Origin: Streptomyces lienomycini
GTDB lineage: Bacteria; Actinomycetota; Actinomycetes; Streptomycetales; Streptomycetaceae
DNA length: 64,000 bases
Reading direction: 5' to 3'
Assembly: GCF_027947595.1 (NCBI RefSeq)
Contig: NZ_CP116257.1
Location: 2,542,001 to 2,606,000 of the forward strand
Below are positions 9,282 to 16,988 of this stretch, one piece after another (position 1 is the first letter of the stretch; each line of letters starts with the position of its first letter). Made by a program: the position numbers and the translations under genes. The notes beneath the pieces are model-generated. The model did not search any database. It worked only from the letters and a program-made list of their open reading frames with translations, and was not told where the DNA came from.

Positions 9282-10061
9282 ATGCCGATGGTGACGCTTG
9301 CACCAGGAGTACGGTTGCGCGGCGGCGTTCTGGAGTTCGGCGCCAAGGGCGTGCGGTTGACGCGGGACAACATTCTGGAGAGCGTGACCGTACGCTGCCC
9401 CGAGCGTCCGGTGCTCGGCAGCGGCGTCTTCGTCGGCGGGCACGGCGACTGGGACGGGGTCGCAGACGGGGGCACCGTGCGGGTGAACACGCTGTGTACC
9501 GGAGAGATCCACACCGACGGCGGGATCCCCGCCGGGACAACGGACCTGATCAGCGGCGGGGTGTTTGTCATCTCGGGTGCCGTGGTCGGCCAAGTGCTCA
9601 ACTGCGGGCCGGTTACCACGTACGGGCAGAACGACATGGTGTTGGACAACTGGGGTCAGGTGCAGACGTGGACGGCGACCGCACCGGTGACCTCGCACGG
9701 CCCCAGCGGAATCGGGTTCGTCAATTTCGGCGTCCTCGGCAGCCTCGACGTGCAGGCCCCGATCACCACGCTCAGCCTGGTGCGGGGAATGCAGGCGGAG
9801 TTGGCCGCGGTGGCCCTGAGCGTCAAACAAGGTGGTCGGATCGGTACGGCCACGGTTGACGGGCGCATCGCCACGAGCGGGGACCACCTGACGACGGTCG
9901 AGATCGACGGCGAGGTGGGGACCCTGAGGGTCACCGGCGGCATCCACGCCACGGGACGAGAAGCGGATGCGGTCCGGGTGGGCACAAGTGACGTGGACCT
10001 GTCCGACATCGACATCACCGCCACCGACGGCCAGTCCATCATTCACCATGCCGCGAGCTGA
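9282..10061 (+). CDS. Unknown protein with beta-solenoid-like repeats
   Basis: The 259-residue reading begins at ATG 9282 (MPMVTLAPGVRLRGG); a GTG at 9270 is an alternative and the ribosome binding site is weak. The sequence is rich in short Gly/Val/Thr beta strands with recurring turns, such as GGIPAGTTDLISGGVFVIS, GPVTTYGQND and GRIATSGDHLTTVEIDGEVG, which is the texture of a right-handed beta helix. I see no signal peptide, no catalytic motif and no known family. It is divergent from the two-component system and upstream of an IS. Confidence 0.55.
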   Translation: MPMVTLAPGVRLRGGVLEFGAKGVRLTRDNILESVTVRCPERPVLGSGVFVGGHGDWDGVADGGTVRVNTLCTGEIHTDGGIPAGTTDLISGGVFVISGAVVGQVLNCGPVTTYGQNDMVLDNWGQVQTWTATAPVTSHGPSGIGFVNFGVLGSLDVQAPITTLSLVRGMQAELAAVALSVKQGGRIGTATVDGRIATSGDHLTTVEIDGEVGTLRVTGGIHATGREADAVRVGTSDVDLSDIDITATDGQSIIHHAAS

Positions 10062-10211
10062 TCGAGCCCTGTTCCGTTTGAGCGTCGATGTCTTCGACGG
10101 CCCTCTCAGAGGGCGTTAAGTCCCGTTCCTGATGATGTGGTGTCGCCCGTTCGTGGGTGATGGGACAGTTCCGTCCTCGTGTCATGGCGTGTACATGATG
10201 GGGTCGTGGGC

Positions 10212-11066
10212 ATGGAACGGACGCCGTACGCAACCGACTTGTCCGACGAGCAGTGGGCGTTGATCGAGCCGCTGGTCACCGCGTGGAAGCAGGAGCGGGT
10301 GGCGCGGTCGGCGACCGGAGACCCGGGCTCCTGCGCCCTGCGCGAGGTCGTGAACGCGCTGCTTTACCAGAACCGGACGGGCTGTCAGTGGCGGCTTCTG
10401 CCGCACGACTTCCCGGCCTGGTCGGCAGTGTTCTACTACTTCACCCTGTGGCGCCAGGACGGCCTTGACCAGCGGATCCAGGAGATCCTGCGCTGCCAGG
10501 TGCGGGAACGGTCCAGACGATTAGAGGACCCGTCCCTGGTGATCATCGACACCCAGTCCGTCCGCGTGGCGGCCGGGGTGCCGAAGGAGACGACGGGACT
10601 GGACGCGAACAAGAAGACGCCCGGCAGGAAGCGGGGACTGGCCGTCGATGTGCTGGGCCTGGTCATCGGTGTGGTGATCCTCGCTGCGAGCGCGCACGAC
10701 AACGAAGCCGGCATCGCCCTGCTGGACCAGGCGGCTGAGCGGTGTGGGATGCGCCTGGAGAAGGTCCTGGTCGACCAGGGCTTCAAGGACGCCGTGATCA
10801 TCCACGGGGCGGTGAAGGACATCACCGTTGAGGTGGTCCGCCGCAACCCCGACGACGAGGGGAAAGGCTTCGTCCCGCAACCGAAGCGGTGGGTGGTCGA
10901 GCAGGTCAACGGCACCCTCATGCTGCAGCGGCGCCTCGCCCGCGACTACGACCACCGGCCCGACAACGCGGCCTCCCGCGTCTACTGGGCCTCCACCGCC
11001 GGCATGCTCCGCCGCCTCACCACCCCTACCCCCACCTGGCGGGACGACGTGGAGCTGGCCGCGTGA
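10212..11066 (+). CDS. IS5-family DDE transposase
   Basis: The 284-residue protein starts at ATG 10212 (MERTPYATDLSDEQWALIEP). The N-terminal DUF4096-like helix-turn-helix includes ALLYQNRTGCQWRLLPHDFP. The DDE catalytic core shows IIDTQSVRVA (first Asp), KVLVDQGFKDAV (second Asp) and RWVVEQVNGTLMLQRRLARD (Glu). Length and motifs are those of a complete transposase. It contains a TTA leucine codon near 10523, rare in Streptomyces genes. Its stop overlaps the GTG start of the next ORF, so the two are translationally coupled. Confidence 0.9.
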   Translation: MERTPYATDLSDEQWALIEPLVTAWKQERVARSATGDPGSCALREVVNALLYQNRTGCQWRLLPHDFPAWSAVFYYFTLWRQDGLDQRIQEILRCQVRERSRRLEDPSLVIIDTQSVRVAAGVPKETTGLDANKKTPGRKRGLAVDVLGLVIGVVILAASAHDNEAGIALLDQAAERCGMRLEKVLVDQGFKDAVIIHGAVKDITVEVVRRNPDDEGKGFVPQPKRWVVEQVNGTLMLQRRLARDYDHRPDNAASRVYWASTAGMLRRLTTPTPTWRDDVELAA

Positions 11067-11467
11067 ACGTCTGCGAACTCCTGCGGCTGCTGCAGACCGA
11101 GCACGATGAGACCGCTGCCCGCGCCGACCACCTGCGCGAGCAGATCGAGCGGCTCACCACCGACCTCGCCGAGACCGAAGCCCGCCTGGCCGAGCTCGCT
11201 GCCACCGGCAAGGTCATCGACGGCCTCACCCCTCCCGACCAGGCACCGGCCCCCGCGGAGACCGCCATCGCGACCGTCTACCAGCGCATCGTGACCACGT
11301 TCAACGAGCACCCCGGGGAGGTGTTCCGCGTCCGTGATCTGCATGAGCACCTCGGCCTGCCCACCGACGAGCCCTCGATCAACGTCACCCGCTCCCGCCT
11401 GGGACGACTCGTCCGCCAGGGATTCCTCGAGCAACCGGGACGCGGCCGCTACCAGAAACGGACTTAA
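11063..11467 (+). CDS. Passenger protein of the IS: coiled coil plus winged-helix-like domain
   Basis: The 134-residue protein begins at a GTG overlapping the transposase stop (GTGA). Residues 1-50 form a heptad-rich coiled coil (ELLRLLQTEHDETAARADHL, ERLTTDLAETEARLAEL). The C-terminal half (PGEVFRVRDLHEHLG and SRLGRLVRQGFLEQPGRGRY) looks like a winged helix. It lies wholly inside the inverted repeats, so it belongs to the element. A role as accessory DNA-binding protein or regulator of transposition is an inference. Confidence 0.65.
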   Translation: MNVCELLRLLQTEHDETAARADHLREQIERLTTDLAETEARLAELAATGKVIDGLTPPDQAPAPAETAIATVYQRIVTTFNEHPGEVFRVRDLHEHLGLPTDEPSINVTRSRLGRLVRQGFLEQPGRGRYQKRT

Positions 11468-11477
11468 CGCCCTCTCA

Positions 11478-11799
11478 AGGCCTGGTCCTGGCCGAGGCCG
11501 AGTTCCCACTGACGAGGAGGCTCAGTCCTTCGTACCCCTCCGGAGCGCGCGCTGGTTGCCCTGTCCGCCGCCGTAGAAGAAGATCGGTTGGCCGCCGTAG
11601 GTGCCGCACGGTCTTCAGCCGGGCGGCGATCTCGCGGACGGCAGTGTCCCAGTGGATGAGGGAAGGTGCCGTCCGGCTCCCGGCGCAGGGTCGCCTGTGC
11701 AGACGGACTTGATCCGGACCGCGCGGCATTCCGGCACACCGTTGACCAGTGGTTCGCCGGCCAGGGAGGGGGAGCGGCGCCAGCCGCCCGGAACGCATG
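11478..11799. other. Gap without a supportable gene
   Basis: Open frames here have no recognisable motif and inconsistent codon bias. The stretch lies directly downstream of the IS and probably represents sequence disrupted by past rearrangement. Nothing further is seen. Confidence 0.35.
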
Positions 11800-11990
11800 C
11801 CGTTAACCGTGCTGCGCGGAGGGCTCGTCGTCGTGCTGGAGAGGTTGCCCCCGGTCACGCCGCTGCGTCACCGGGCGGCGGGCCCCGAGGCGATGCCGCC
11901 TCTGTCGGGACGAGAGCGTCAGGTTCTCACCCTGCTGGCGGACGGCCATGAGGCCCCCGCCATCGCGGAGGAGCTGTCCGGGCGAGCACT
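11800..11990 (+). pseudogene. Fragment of a LuxR-type regulator
   Basis: From about 11902 to 11979 the frame reads LSGRERQVLTLLADGHEAPA followed by IAEELS, which is the start of a LuxR-type helix-turn-helix. Just upstream is a hydrophobic stretch ending LRHRAAGPEAMPP. The recognition helix and C-terminus are missing: the frame runs into the end of the opposite-strand regulator gene. The piece is too short to function. Confidence 0.5.
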
Positions 11991-11995
11991 TCTGC

Positions 11996-12853
11996 CTACG
12001 GCCGGTCGTGGGCTCCCGAGGTCCGTGAGGCGAGGGTGCGCAGGCGGTCGTGACTCGTCGTGCCGGGTTCGGCGGTCAGGGTGATGAGCTGCTGGTCGGG
12101 ATCGTCGGTGGAGGTGAGGAAGGACCAGTCGAGGGTGAGCGGGCCGACGACCGGATGGTCCAGCACTTTCGTGCCGGATCTCTGGGCCGCGACCCGGTGG
12201 GTACCCCACCAGCGCCGGAAGTCGGGATCCTGCACCGACAGTTCGCCGACAAGTTCGGTGAGACGTGGGTCCTCGGGATCGCGGACGGCCTCCATGCGCA
12301 GCTGTGCCAGGGTCATCCGTGCCGCCCACTCCCAGTCCGCGTACAGCGCTCTGACGGCCGGCTCACGGAAGATCAGTCGTACGAAGTTGCGGTCCCTTTC
12401 CGGAATCCGCGCGAAGTCGATGAACAGGGCGGACGCCATGGCGTTCCAGGCGAGGATGTCCGTACGCCGGCCCAGGACGACGGCCGGTGTGGTGGAGAGG
12501 TCGTCCAGGAGGCGCCGTAGCTGCGGCCGGACCTTCTGCGAGGTGCGCCGACGCGGCCGCGCTGTGTCCCGGCCCGACAACTCGAGCAGGTAGGCGCGCT
12601 CACCGTCGTCGAGCCGCAGGACACGCGCGAGGGCATCCAGTACCGGTTCGGACGCCCGGCGGCGGCCCTGTTCGAGGCGCGTGTAGTAGTCCGGGCTGAT
12701 CGACGCGAGCAACGCCACCTCTTCGCGGCGCAGACCCTTGACCCTGCGCCTGCCGGCGGAACCAGGGAGTCCCGCTTCGGCCGGGCTCAGCTCCGTACGC
12801 CGCGCCTTCAGGAAAGCGCCCAGTTCGCTGACATGGCCGTTACTGCTGCTCAT
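11996..12853 (-). CDS. XRE-family regulator with MmyB-like ligand domain
   Basis: The 285-residue protein starts at ATG 12853 (MSSSNGHVSELGAFLKARRT). The N-terminal helix-turn-helix reads GLRREEVALLASISPDYYTR followed by LEQGRR, the standard opening of this actinobacterial family. The C-terminal domain, with AWNAMASALFIDFARIPERD and NFVRLIFREPAVRALYADWE, is the MmyB-like ligand-binding fold. These regulators usually control an adjacent divergent gene, here the alpha/beta hydrolase at 13051. The intergenic region contains a strong inverted repeat that may be the operator. Confidence 0.9.
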   Translation of the reverse strand: MSSSNGHVSELGAFLKARRTELSPAEAGLPGSAGRRRVKGLRREEVALLASISPDYYTRLEQGRRRASEPVLDALARVLRLDDGERAYLLELSGRDTARPRRRTSQKVRPQLRRLLDDLSTTPAVVLGRRTDILAWNAMASALFIDFARIPERDRNFVRLIFREPAVRALYADWEWAARMTLAQLRMEAVRDPEDPRLTELVGELSVQDPDFRRWWGTHRVAAQRSGTKVLDHPVVGPLTLDWSFLTSTDDPDQQLITLTAEPGTTSHDRLRTLASRTSGAHDRP

Positions 12854-12900
12854 GGGCCCCAGTGTGACAGCGCGCCGACCCTGTGACAGGGGGCCTGGCG

Positions 12901-12928
12901 TGTCCCAGGACAGCACAGTCCTGGGACA
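12901..12928. promoter_or_regulatory. Inverted repeat between the regulator and hydrolase genes
   Basis: TGTCCCAGGAC (12901-12911) and GTCCTGGGACA (12918-12928) are perfect 11-bp inverted repeats separated by six bases. They lie between two divergent genes. Two direct copies of TGTGACAG also occur nearby (about 12863-12870 and 12882-12889). The repeat is the likely binding site of the adjacent MmyB-type regulator (inference). Confidence 0.6.
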
Positions 12929-13050
12929 GAAGAAGCCCCTTACCCGACCCTGAGCCGCGTGCGACTGTCGGTGAGGACGAGGACTGCACGGAGCGTTCCC
13001 AGCGTTCGCGGCCACTTCCTTACCCACCCGCACGACAGGAGACACACACC

Positions 13051-13968
13051 GTGAAGACCGACGTCACGTTTCCCAGCAACGATCTGGCCGTCGCCGGGAC
13101 TCTCTTCACCCCCGACGAGCGCATCGACGCCCGCCTGCCGGCCATTGTGATCTCCCACCCGGGGGGTGGTGTGAAGGAGCAGAGCCCGAGTGTCTACGCC
13201 GAGCGCCTGACCCGGGAGGGATTTGCCGCGCTCGTCTTCGATGCCGCCTACCAGGGGGAGAGCGAGGGCGAGCCGCGAGGACTGGAGAACCCCTTCCAGC
13301 GGGCCGAGGACATCAAGTCCGCCGTGACTCACCTGACCACCCGTGACGACATCGACCCTGACCGGATCGGTGCACTGGGCATCTGCGCGTCAGGCGGATA
13401 CGTCCCCTACGCCGCGCAGACCGACCACCGGGTCAAAGCCGTCGCCACGGTCAGTGCCGGAGACATGGGCTCCGTGATCCGTGAAGGGCTGGGCCGCGCC
13501 CAGGACCCCGCGGTCCTCACGGCCCTGCTCGACCGGGCCGCGGCGGCGCGTACCGCCGAGGCTCGCGGCGAGGCTCCGGAGACAGTGGCCTGGATCCCCG
13601 ACGACGCCGAAGACTTGCCGGCGACTGGCACCCGGCAGTTCCGGGAGACCTACGAGTTCTACCGGACCCCGCGCGGATACCACCCTCGAGCGGTCCAGGG
13701 GTGGGTCCTGCGCAGCGCCGACCAACTGGCCCAGTACGACTCCTACGCGATGATCCGGCTCATCGCCCCCCGCCCCTTGCTGATGATCGTGGGTTCCGAG
13801 GCGGAGACCGCGTACTTCAGCCGGGAAGCGATAGAACGGGCGGCCGAACCCAAGGAACTGTTCGTCATCGACGGCGCCACGCACATCGACCTGTACGACA
13901 GGGACGAACACGTCGCAGCTGCCGTCGCCAAGCTCACCGACTTCTTCGGCAAGCACCTGGCCGGATGA
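13051..13968 (+). CDS. Alpha/beta hydrolase, dienelactone-hydrolase-like
   Basis: The 305-residue protein starts at GTG 13051 with AGGAG upstream. The fold is evident: HPGGG oxyanion region near residue 37, LVFDAAYQGESEG, the nucleophile elbow GICASGGY with cysteine at the G-x-C-x-G position as in dienelactone hydrolases, and a C-terminal acid/histidine pair in DGATHIDLYD. No signal peptide is present, so it is cytosolic. It is divergent from the MmyB-type regulator, a common pairing in Streptomyces that suggests induction by a small-molecule substrate. The substrate is unknown. Confidence 0.85.
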   Translation: MKTDVTFPSNDLAVAGTLFTPDERIDARLPAIVISHPGGGVKEQSPSVYAERLTREGFAALVFDAAYQGESEGEPRGLENPFQRAEDIKSAVTHLTTRDDIDPDRIGALGICASGGYVPYAAQTDHRVKAVATVSAGDMGSVIREGLGRAQDPAVLTALLDRAAAARTAEARGEAPETVAWIPDDAEDLPATGTRQFRETYEFYRTPRGYHPRAVQGWVLRSADQLAQYDSYAMIRLIAPRPLLMIVGSEAETAYFSREAIERAAEPKELFVIDGATHIDLYDRDEHVAAAVAKLTDFFGKHLAG

Positions 13969-14080
13969 CCAGCCGCCGTCGCGACGCCCGCGTCCGCACT
14001 GGCCGGCAGGGCGAACGCTGAGGAGGAGGCGGCTTCGGTCATCGACGGCCGAGTGAGTCGCATGGTTGCTTCAGCAGTTC

Positions 14081-14419
14081 TTACGGGGCTACCTCGGCAA
14101 CGGACGGCTCGCACGTTCGCACCGCGATCGCGTAGTTGCCGTCCGTGCCGTAGCCGGCGAAGGTCGCCCAGGCGCCGGGTGCGATGACGCGGCACGGAGC
14201 GTCCTGGCCGTTCGTGTACTCGACGGTGACGGCCACGGTCTCGGCACAGTTGTTGACGACGTCCGTGTAACGCCAGCTCTGGTAGTACTCCACGCACGCC
14301 GGAGCGGGCGATTGGGCGGGTGCCGCGACGGACGGGGTGGCGGCCACGGTCATCAGCAGGCCGGCCGCGCTCACGGCGGCGAGGGCGAGGGTGCGCTTCA
14401 CGCGCTTCATGCGGGACAT
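14081..14419 (-). CDS. Tendamistat-family secreted alpha-amylase inhibitor
   Basis: The 112-residue precursor starts at ATG 14419 with AAGGA eight bases upstream. Residues 1-33 are a signal peptide (MSRMKRVKRT, hydrophobic core, ATPSVAA). The mature part contains CVEYYQSWRYTDVVNNC with the WRY triad at 49-51, which in tendamistat (Hoe 467) inserts into the alpha-amylase active site (family knowledge). The four cysteines, 42, 58, 76 and 103, are spaced 16, 18 and 27 residues apart, almost exactly the tendamistat disulfide pattern. The length of the mature protein is also right. It faces away from a serine hydrolase gene and sits next to a pseudo-oligosaccharide amylase-inhibitor cluster. A CTTGCGCAAG palindrome 29 bases upstream suggests maltose-type regulation. 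Confidence in the family is high; inhibition itself is inferred. Confidence 0.93.
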   Translation of the reverse strand: MSRMKRVKRTLALAAVSAAGLLMTVAATPSVAAPAQSPAPACVEYYQSWRYTDVVNNCAETVAVTVEYTNGQDAPCRVIAPGAWATFAGYGTDGNYAIAVRTCEPSVAEVAP

Positions 14420-14447
14420 GCGACGAATCCTTGAGCCGGTGACCGCC

Positions 14448-14473
14448 CTTGCGCAAGTTACTGCAAAAACTTT
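14448..14473. promoter_or_regulatory. CTTGC-type operator in front of the amylase inhibitor gene
   Basis: CTTGCGCAAG (14448-14457) is a perfect palindrome, followed by the related ACTGCAAAAACTTTC. It lies 29 bases upstream of the inhibitor start codon. CTTGCAG-type repeats are the known operators of MalR/Reg1 repressors at Streptomyces amylase and malE promoters. Assignment to this regulator is by motif similarity. Confidence 0.6.
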
Positions 14474-14579
14474 CGGCCATGGGTGATGGACTGTCCCGCT
14501 TCAACTGGTTGCTACCTCACGTCGAGACCCGTCGGAGATTGCGTCACGGTCCGGAGTGGGCGCGAGGTGGATGGTCGAG

Positions 14580-14617
14580 AGCAAGTTCTTGCTGCATCTT
14601 TTGGGAATCTCTTGCAG
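14580..14617. promoter_or_regulatory. CTTGC-type operator pair in front of the serine hydrolase gene
   Basis: AGCAAGTTCTTGCT (14580-14593) is a palindrome and CTTGCAG (14611-14617) follows 18 bases later. The pair ends 63 bases before the hydrolase start codon. The two box types match those seen upstream of the amylase, malE and cluster promoters in this window. Confidence 0.6.
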
Positions 14618-14680
14618 TGTGCGTGTTGTCGCTGGTTAAGTCGGGGCGTCCGTGCGAGACCTACGACGGGAGTGTCCCCC

Positions 14681-16075
14681 ATGGCTCCGTTGCCTCAGCC
14701 GTCCGCCGATCCCACGGCCCAACCGATGGGCGGAACCGGGAAGTTGCTCCTGAGCCGGCTCGCTCGTGCCCAAGCCCTGGGGCGGGTCCCGTCCGTCGCG
14801 GGCTGTGCCCTGGTCGAAGGACGGACGGCCTGGACCGGCGTCCGGGGACGGGTGGGTGGCGGGTCGCCGACCTTGGACACGCAGTACCGGATCGGGTCGC
14901 TCACGAAGTCCTTCACAGCCGTTCTGGTGATGCGGTTGCGGGACCGGGGTGAGCTCAGGACGAACGACCCGCTGGACCGGTATCTGCCGGGCACCGGAAT
15001 CGGAGACCGCACCCTTGAGCAACTCCTGAGTCACACCGCGGGGTTGACGACCATGACGCCAGGCTGTGACTGGCCGTACAGCGGACAGGGGCCGGCCGAG
15101 CCGCTGCGGCGCGGGGCCGGGGTTCTCTGCGCGGCGGGGGAGCGCTTCCACTACTCGAATGTCGGGTACGCCCTTCTGGGCGCGGTGATCGAGAGGGTTC
15201 GGCAGGAGCCCTGGGCAGACGTGCTGGCCAGGGAGGTTCTCGCCCCATTGGGCATGAGAGGGACGGGCACGGACCCTGGTGCCGAGGCCGCTCCGGGATG
15301 GAGCGTGCACCCGTGGGCGCCGACGCTCGTGGCCGAAGAGGTCCAGGACGCCCGCGCCATGGCCGCCGCCGGGGCGCTGTGGTCCACGCCGGCGGACCTC
15401 GCCAGGTGGGCGGAGTTCCTCCTGGGCGACTGCGCCGAGGTGCTCCACCCGGACACGCTGGCCGAAATGGCCGAACCGACCCGGCTGTCCGCCCACGAGG
15501 ACGAGCCCGGCGCCGGATTCGGACTGGGCCTGCAGGCGGTACGGCACCAGGGACGCACTCTGATCGGACACCCCGGCGGCATACCGGGATTCCTGGCCAC
15601 GATCTGGGTGGACCGGGAACGCCGGACGGGGGCAGTGATCGTCGGCAACGCCAGCACCGGGCTGAGCCCGAGCCGGGCCCTGGAACTGCTCGACATCGTG
15701 GGTGAGCAGACGCTGCCCCTGCCCGACGAGTGGGCGCCGCAAAACCTGCCGCCCCACCTTCTGGACCTCACGGGCTACTGGTACCAGGGCCCGCGTCCGC
15801 ACGCCATCCAGATGGAGGCGGACGGCAGCGTGCTGCTGCAACCGGTGAGCACCCGCACCAAGCCTTCCCGCTTCCGCGCTCCGGCCAGCCGGTTCGGTAC
15901 CACTCCGCAGGGCGGTCTGACCGGACTGGACGGCGCGTACGTGGGAGAGGAACTGCGGGTGCTCCGGGATCAGGACGGGCGGCCGGCGGCCCTCGAGCTC
16001 ACCGGTGCCCGCTTCACCCGCGTTCCCGGTCCGGTTCCGTCGACACCGGCCCTGTCCCCGGAGGTGTCCGGCTGA
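14681..16075 (+). CDS. Serine beta-lactamase-like hydrolase (family S12/class C fold)
   Basis: The 464-residue protein starts at ATG 14681 with GGGAG upstream. The catalytic set of penicillin-binding/class C beta-lactamase folds is present: S-x-x-K in IGSLTKSF, Y-x-N in FHYSNVGY and a third motif H-x-G in GHPGGIPGF. A C-terminal lipocalin-like extension (LTGYWYQGPRPHAIQMEADG onwards) is common in this family. No signal peptide is evident, so it may be cytosolic. Substrates could be esters, peptides or a glycoside-linked acyl group. It shares its upstream region with the amylase inhibitor gene and both have CTTGC boxes. Its 3' end overlaps the end of the convergent SDR gene by 62 bp. Confidence 0.85.
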   Translation: MAPLPQPSADPTAQPMGGTGKLLLSRLARAQALGRVPSVAGCALVEGRTAWTGVRGRVGGGSPTLDTQYRIGSLTKSFTAVLVMRLRDRGELRTNDPLDRYLPGTGIGDRTLEQLLSHTAGLTTMTPGCDWPYSGQGPAEPLRRGAGVLCAAGERFHYSNVGYALLGAVIERVRQEPWADVLAREVLAPLGMRGTGTDPGAEAAPGWSVHPWAPTLVAEEVQDARAMAAAGALWSTPADLARWAEFLLGDCAEVLHPDTLAEMAEPTRLSAHEDEPGAGFGLGLQAVRHQGRTLIGHPGGIPGFLATIWVDRERRTGAVIVGNASTGLSPSRALELLDIVGEQTLPLPDEWAPQNLPPHLLDLTGYWYQGPRPHAIQMEADGSVLLQPVSTRTKPSRFRAPASRFGTTPQGGLTGLDGAYVGEELRVLRDQDGRPAALELTGARFTRVPGPVPSTPALSPEVSG

Positions 16076-16988
16076 TCGCGTGGCGCCCCGTGAAAGCGGT
16101 GACGAGCTTTCGCGCCCCGGCGGCGACACCGTCGACCGGGGTCAGACCGAGCAGGCCGGGCAGCGACGCGCTTGTCAGACACGCGTTCTCGGGCCGGGAG
16201 GCGTACCGCGTCGCGGCCTTCGGGACCGGGACCACCAACCTCCGCGGCGCGCCCAGCAGGTCGGCGATCGTCAGCGCCCACTCGGCCCGGGTGACCCGGT
16301 CCGGACCGCCGAGGTGGAGGACTTCGGGCAGCGGGGCAGGGGCGAAGAGCACGGAGGCGGTGACCCGGGCCACGTCGGAGACGGTCACCGGGGTCGTCCA
16401 ATGGTCGTCGGGCGCGTGCACCGCTTCACCCAGCAACAGTTGATGAGCGCAGGACGCGAAGAAGTTCAGCCACTTCCCCGCGTCCGCCGGCTCGTGGCCG
16501 TAGACGAGGCTCACGCGCAGCACCACGGCGTCGGCCGCCGTGGCCAGCAGGATCTGCTCGGCACGGAGCTTGGCGCGGCCGTATGCGTTCGCGGGCCGTA
16601 CCGGCGTGGACTCGGTGTTGTGCGGCAAGGAGCCGTCGAAGACGTTGTCCGTGGAGATGAGCACGACACGGGCCCCCGGGGCCAGGGATGCCACGTTGCC
16701 CGCTACCGCTGCGTGAGCCTGCTCGGCCTCACCCGGATGCTCCTCGCACCAGGTCACGTCGGACGGGCCGTGCACCAGGACCACGCCGTCGGGACGCAGT
16801 CGGGTCAGAAGCCTGTCGCACGCCTCGGGGACGGTGGCGTCCAGCGCCGCCCAGCGTGCCCCGTACGTCGTGGGCGACGTTGAGGGCCGCCCGCGCGACG
16901 CCAGGGTGACGGTGTGCCCGTGGGCTGCGAGATGCCGGGCGATGCCGGTACCGACGAAGCCGCTGCCTATCACCAGGACGGTGCTCAT
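16014..16988 (-). CDS. Extended SDR oxidoreductase, RmlD-like
   Basis: The 324-residue protein starts at ATG 16988, overlapping the ROK kinase stop (ATGA). The NAD(P)-binding motif is VIGSGFVGTGIARHL (G-x-G-x-x-G) and the catalytic Y-x-x-x-K lies in NAYGRAKLRAEQ, preceded by VVLISTDNVFDG. RmlD-like enzymes reduce 4-keto sugars (family knowledge). As last gene of the cyclitol operon it could reduce the cyclitol ketone or a dTDP-keto sugar. It is the only obvious oxidoreductase in the operon, so it may take the role that AcbL and/or AcbN play in acarbose biosynthesis. This is an inference. Confidence 0.8.
   Translation of the reverse strand: MSTVLVIGSGFVGTGIARHLAAHGHTVTLASRGRPSTSPTTYGARWAALDATVPEACDRLLTRLRPDGVVLVHGPSDVTWCEEHPGEAEQAHAAVAGNVASLAPGARVVLISTDNVFDGSLPHNTESTPVRPANAYGRAKLRAEQILLATAADAVVLRVSLVYGHEPADAGKWLNFFASCAHQLLLGEAVHAPDDHWTTPVTVSDVARVTASVLFAPAPLPEVLHLGGPDRVTRAEWALTIADLLGAPRRLVVPVPKAATRYASRPENACLTSASLPGLLGLTPVDGVAAGARKLVTAFTGRHAISRTPPGTGPVSTEPDRERG

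Larger units (their letters stand above)
10109..11474 (+). mobile_element. Complete IS5-family element (IS1031-like target) with passenger ORF
   Basis: The ends are perfect 14-bp inverted repeats, GAGGGCGTTAAGTC at 10109-10122 and its complement at 11461-11474. They are flanked by a 3-bp direct repeat TCA (10106-10108 and 11475-11477), which fits the TNA target duplication of the IS1031 group. The element is 1366 bp and carries a DDE transposase plus a downstream small ORF that overlaps it by 4 bp. The intact ends and ORFs suggest recent or still possible activity. Confidence 0.85.
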
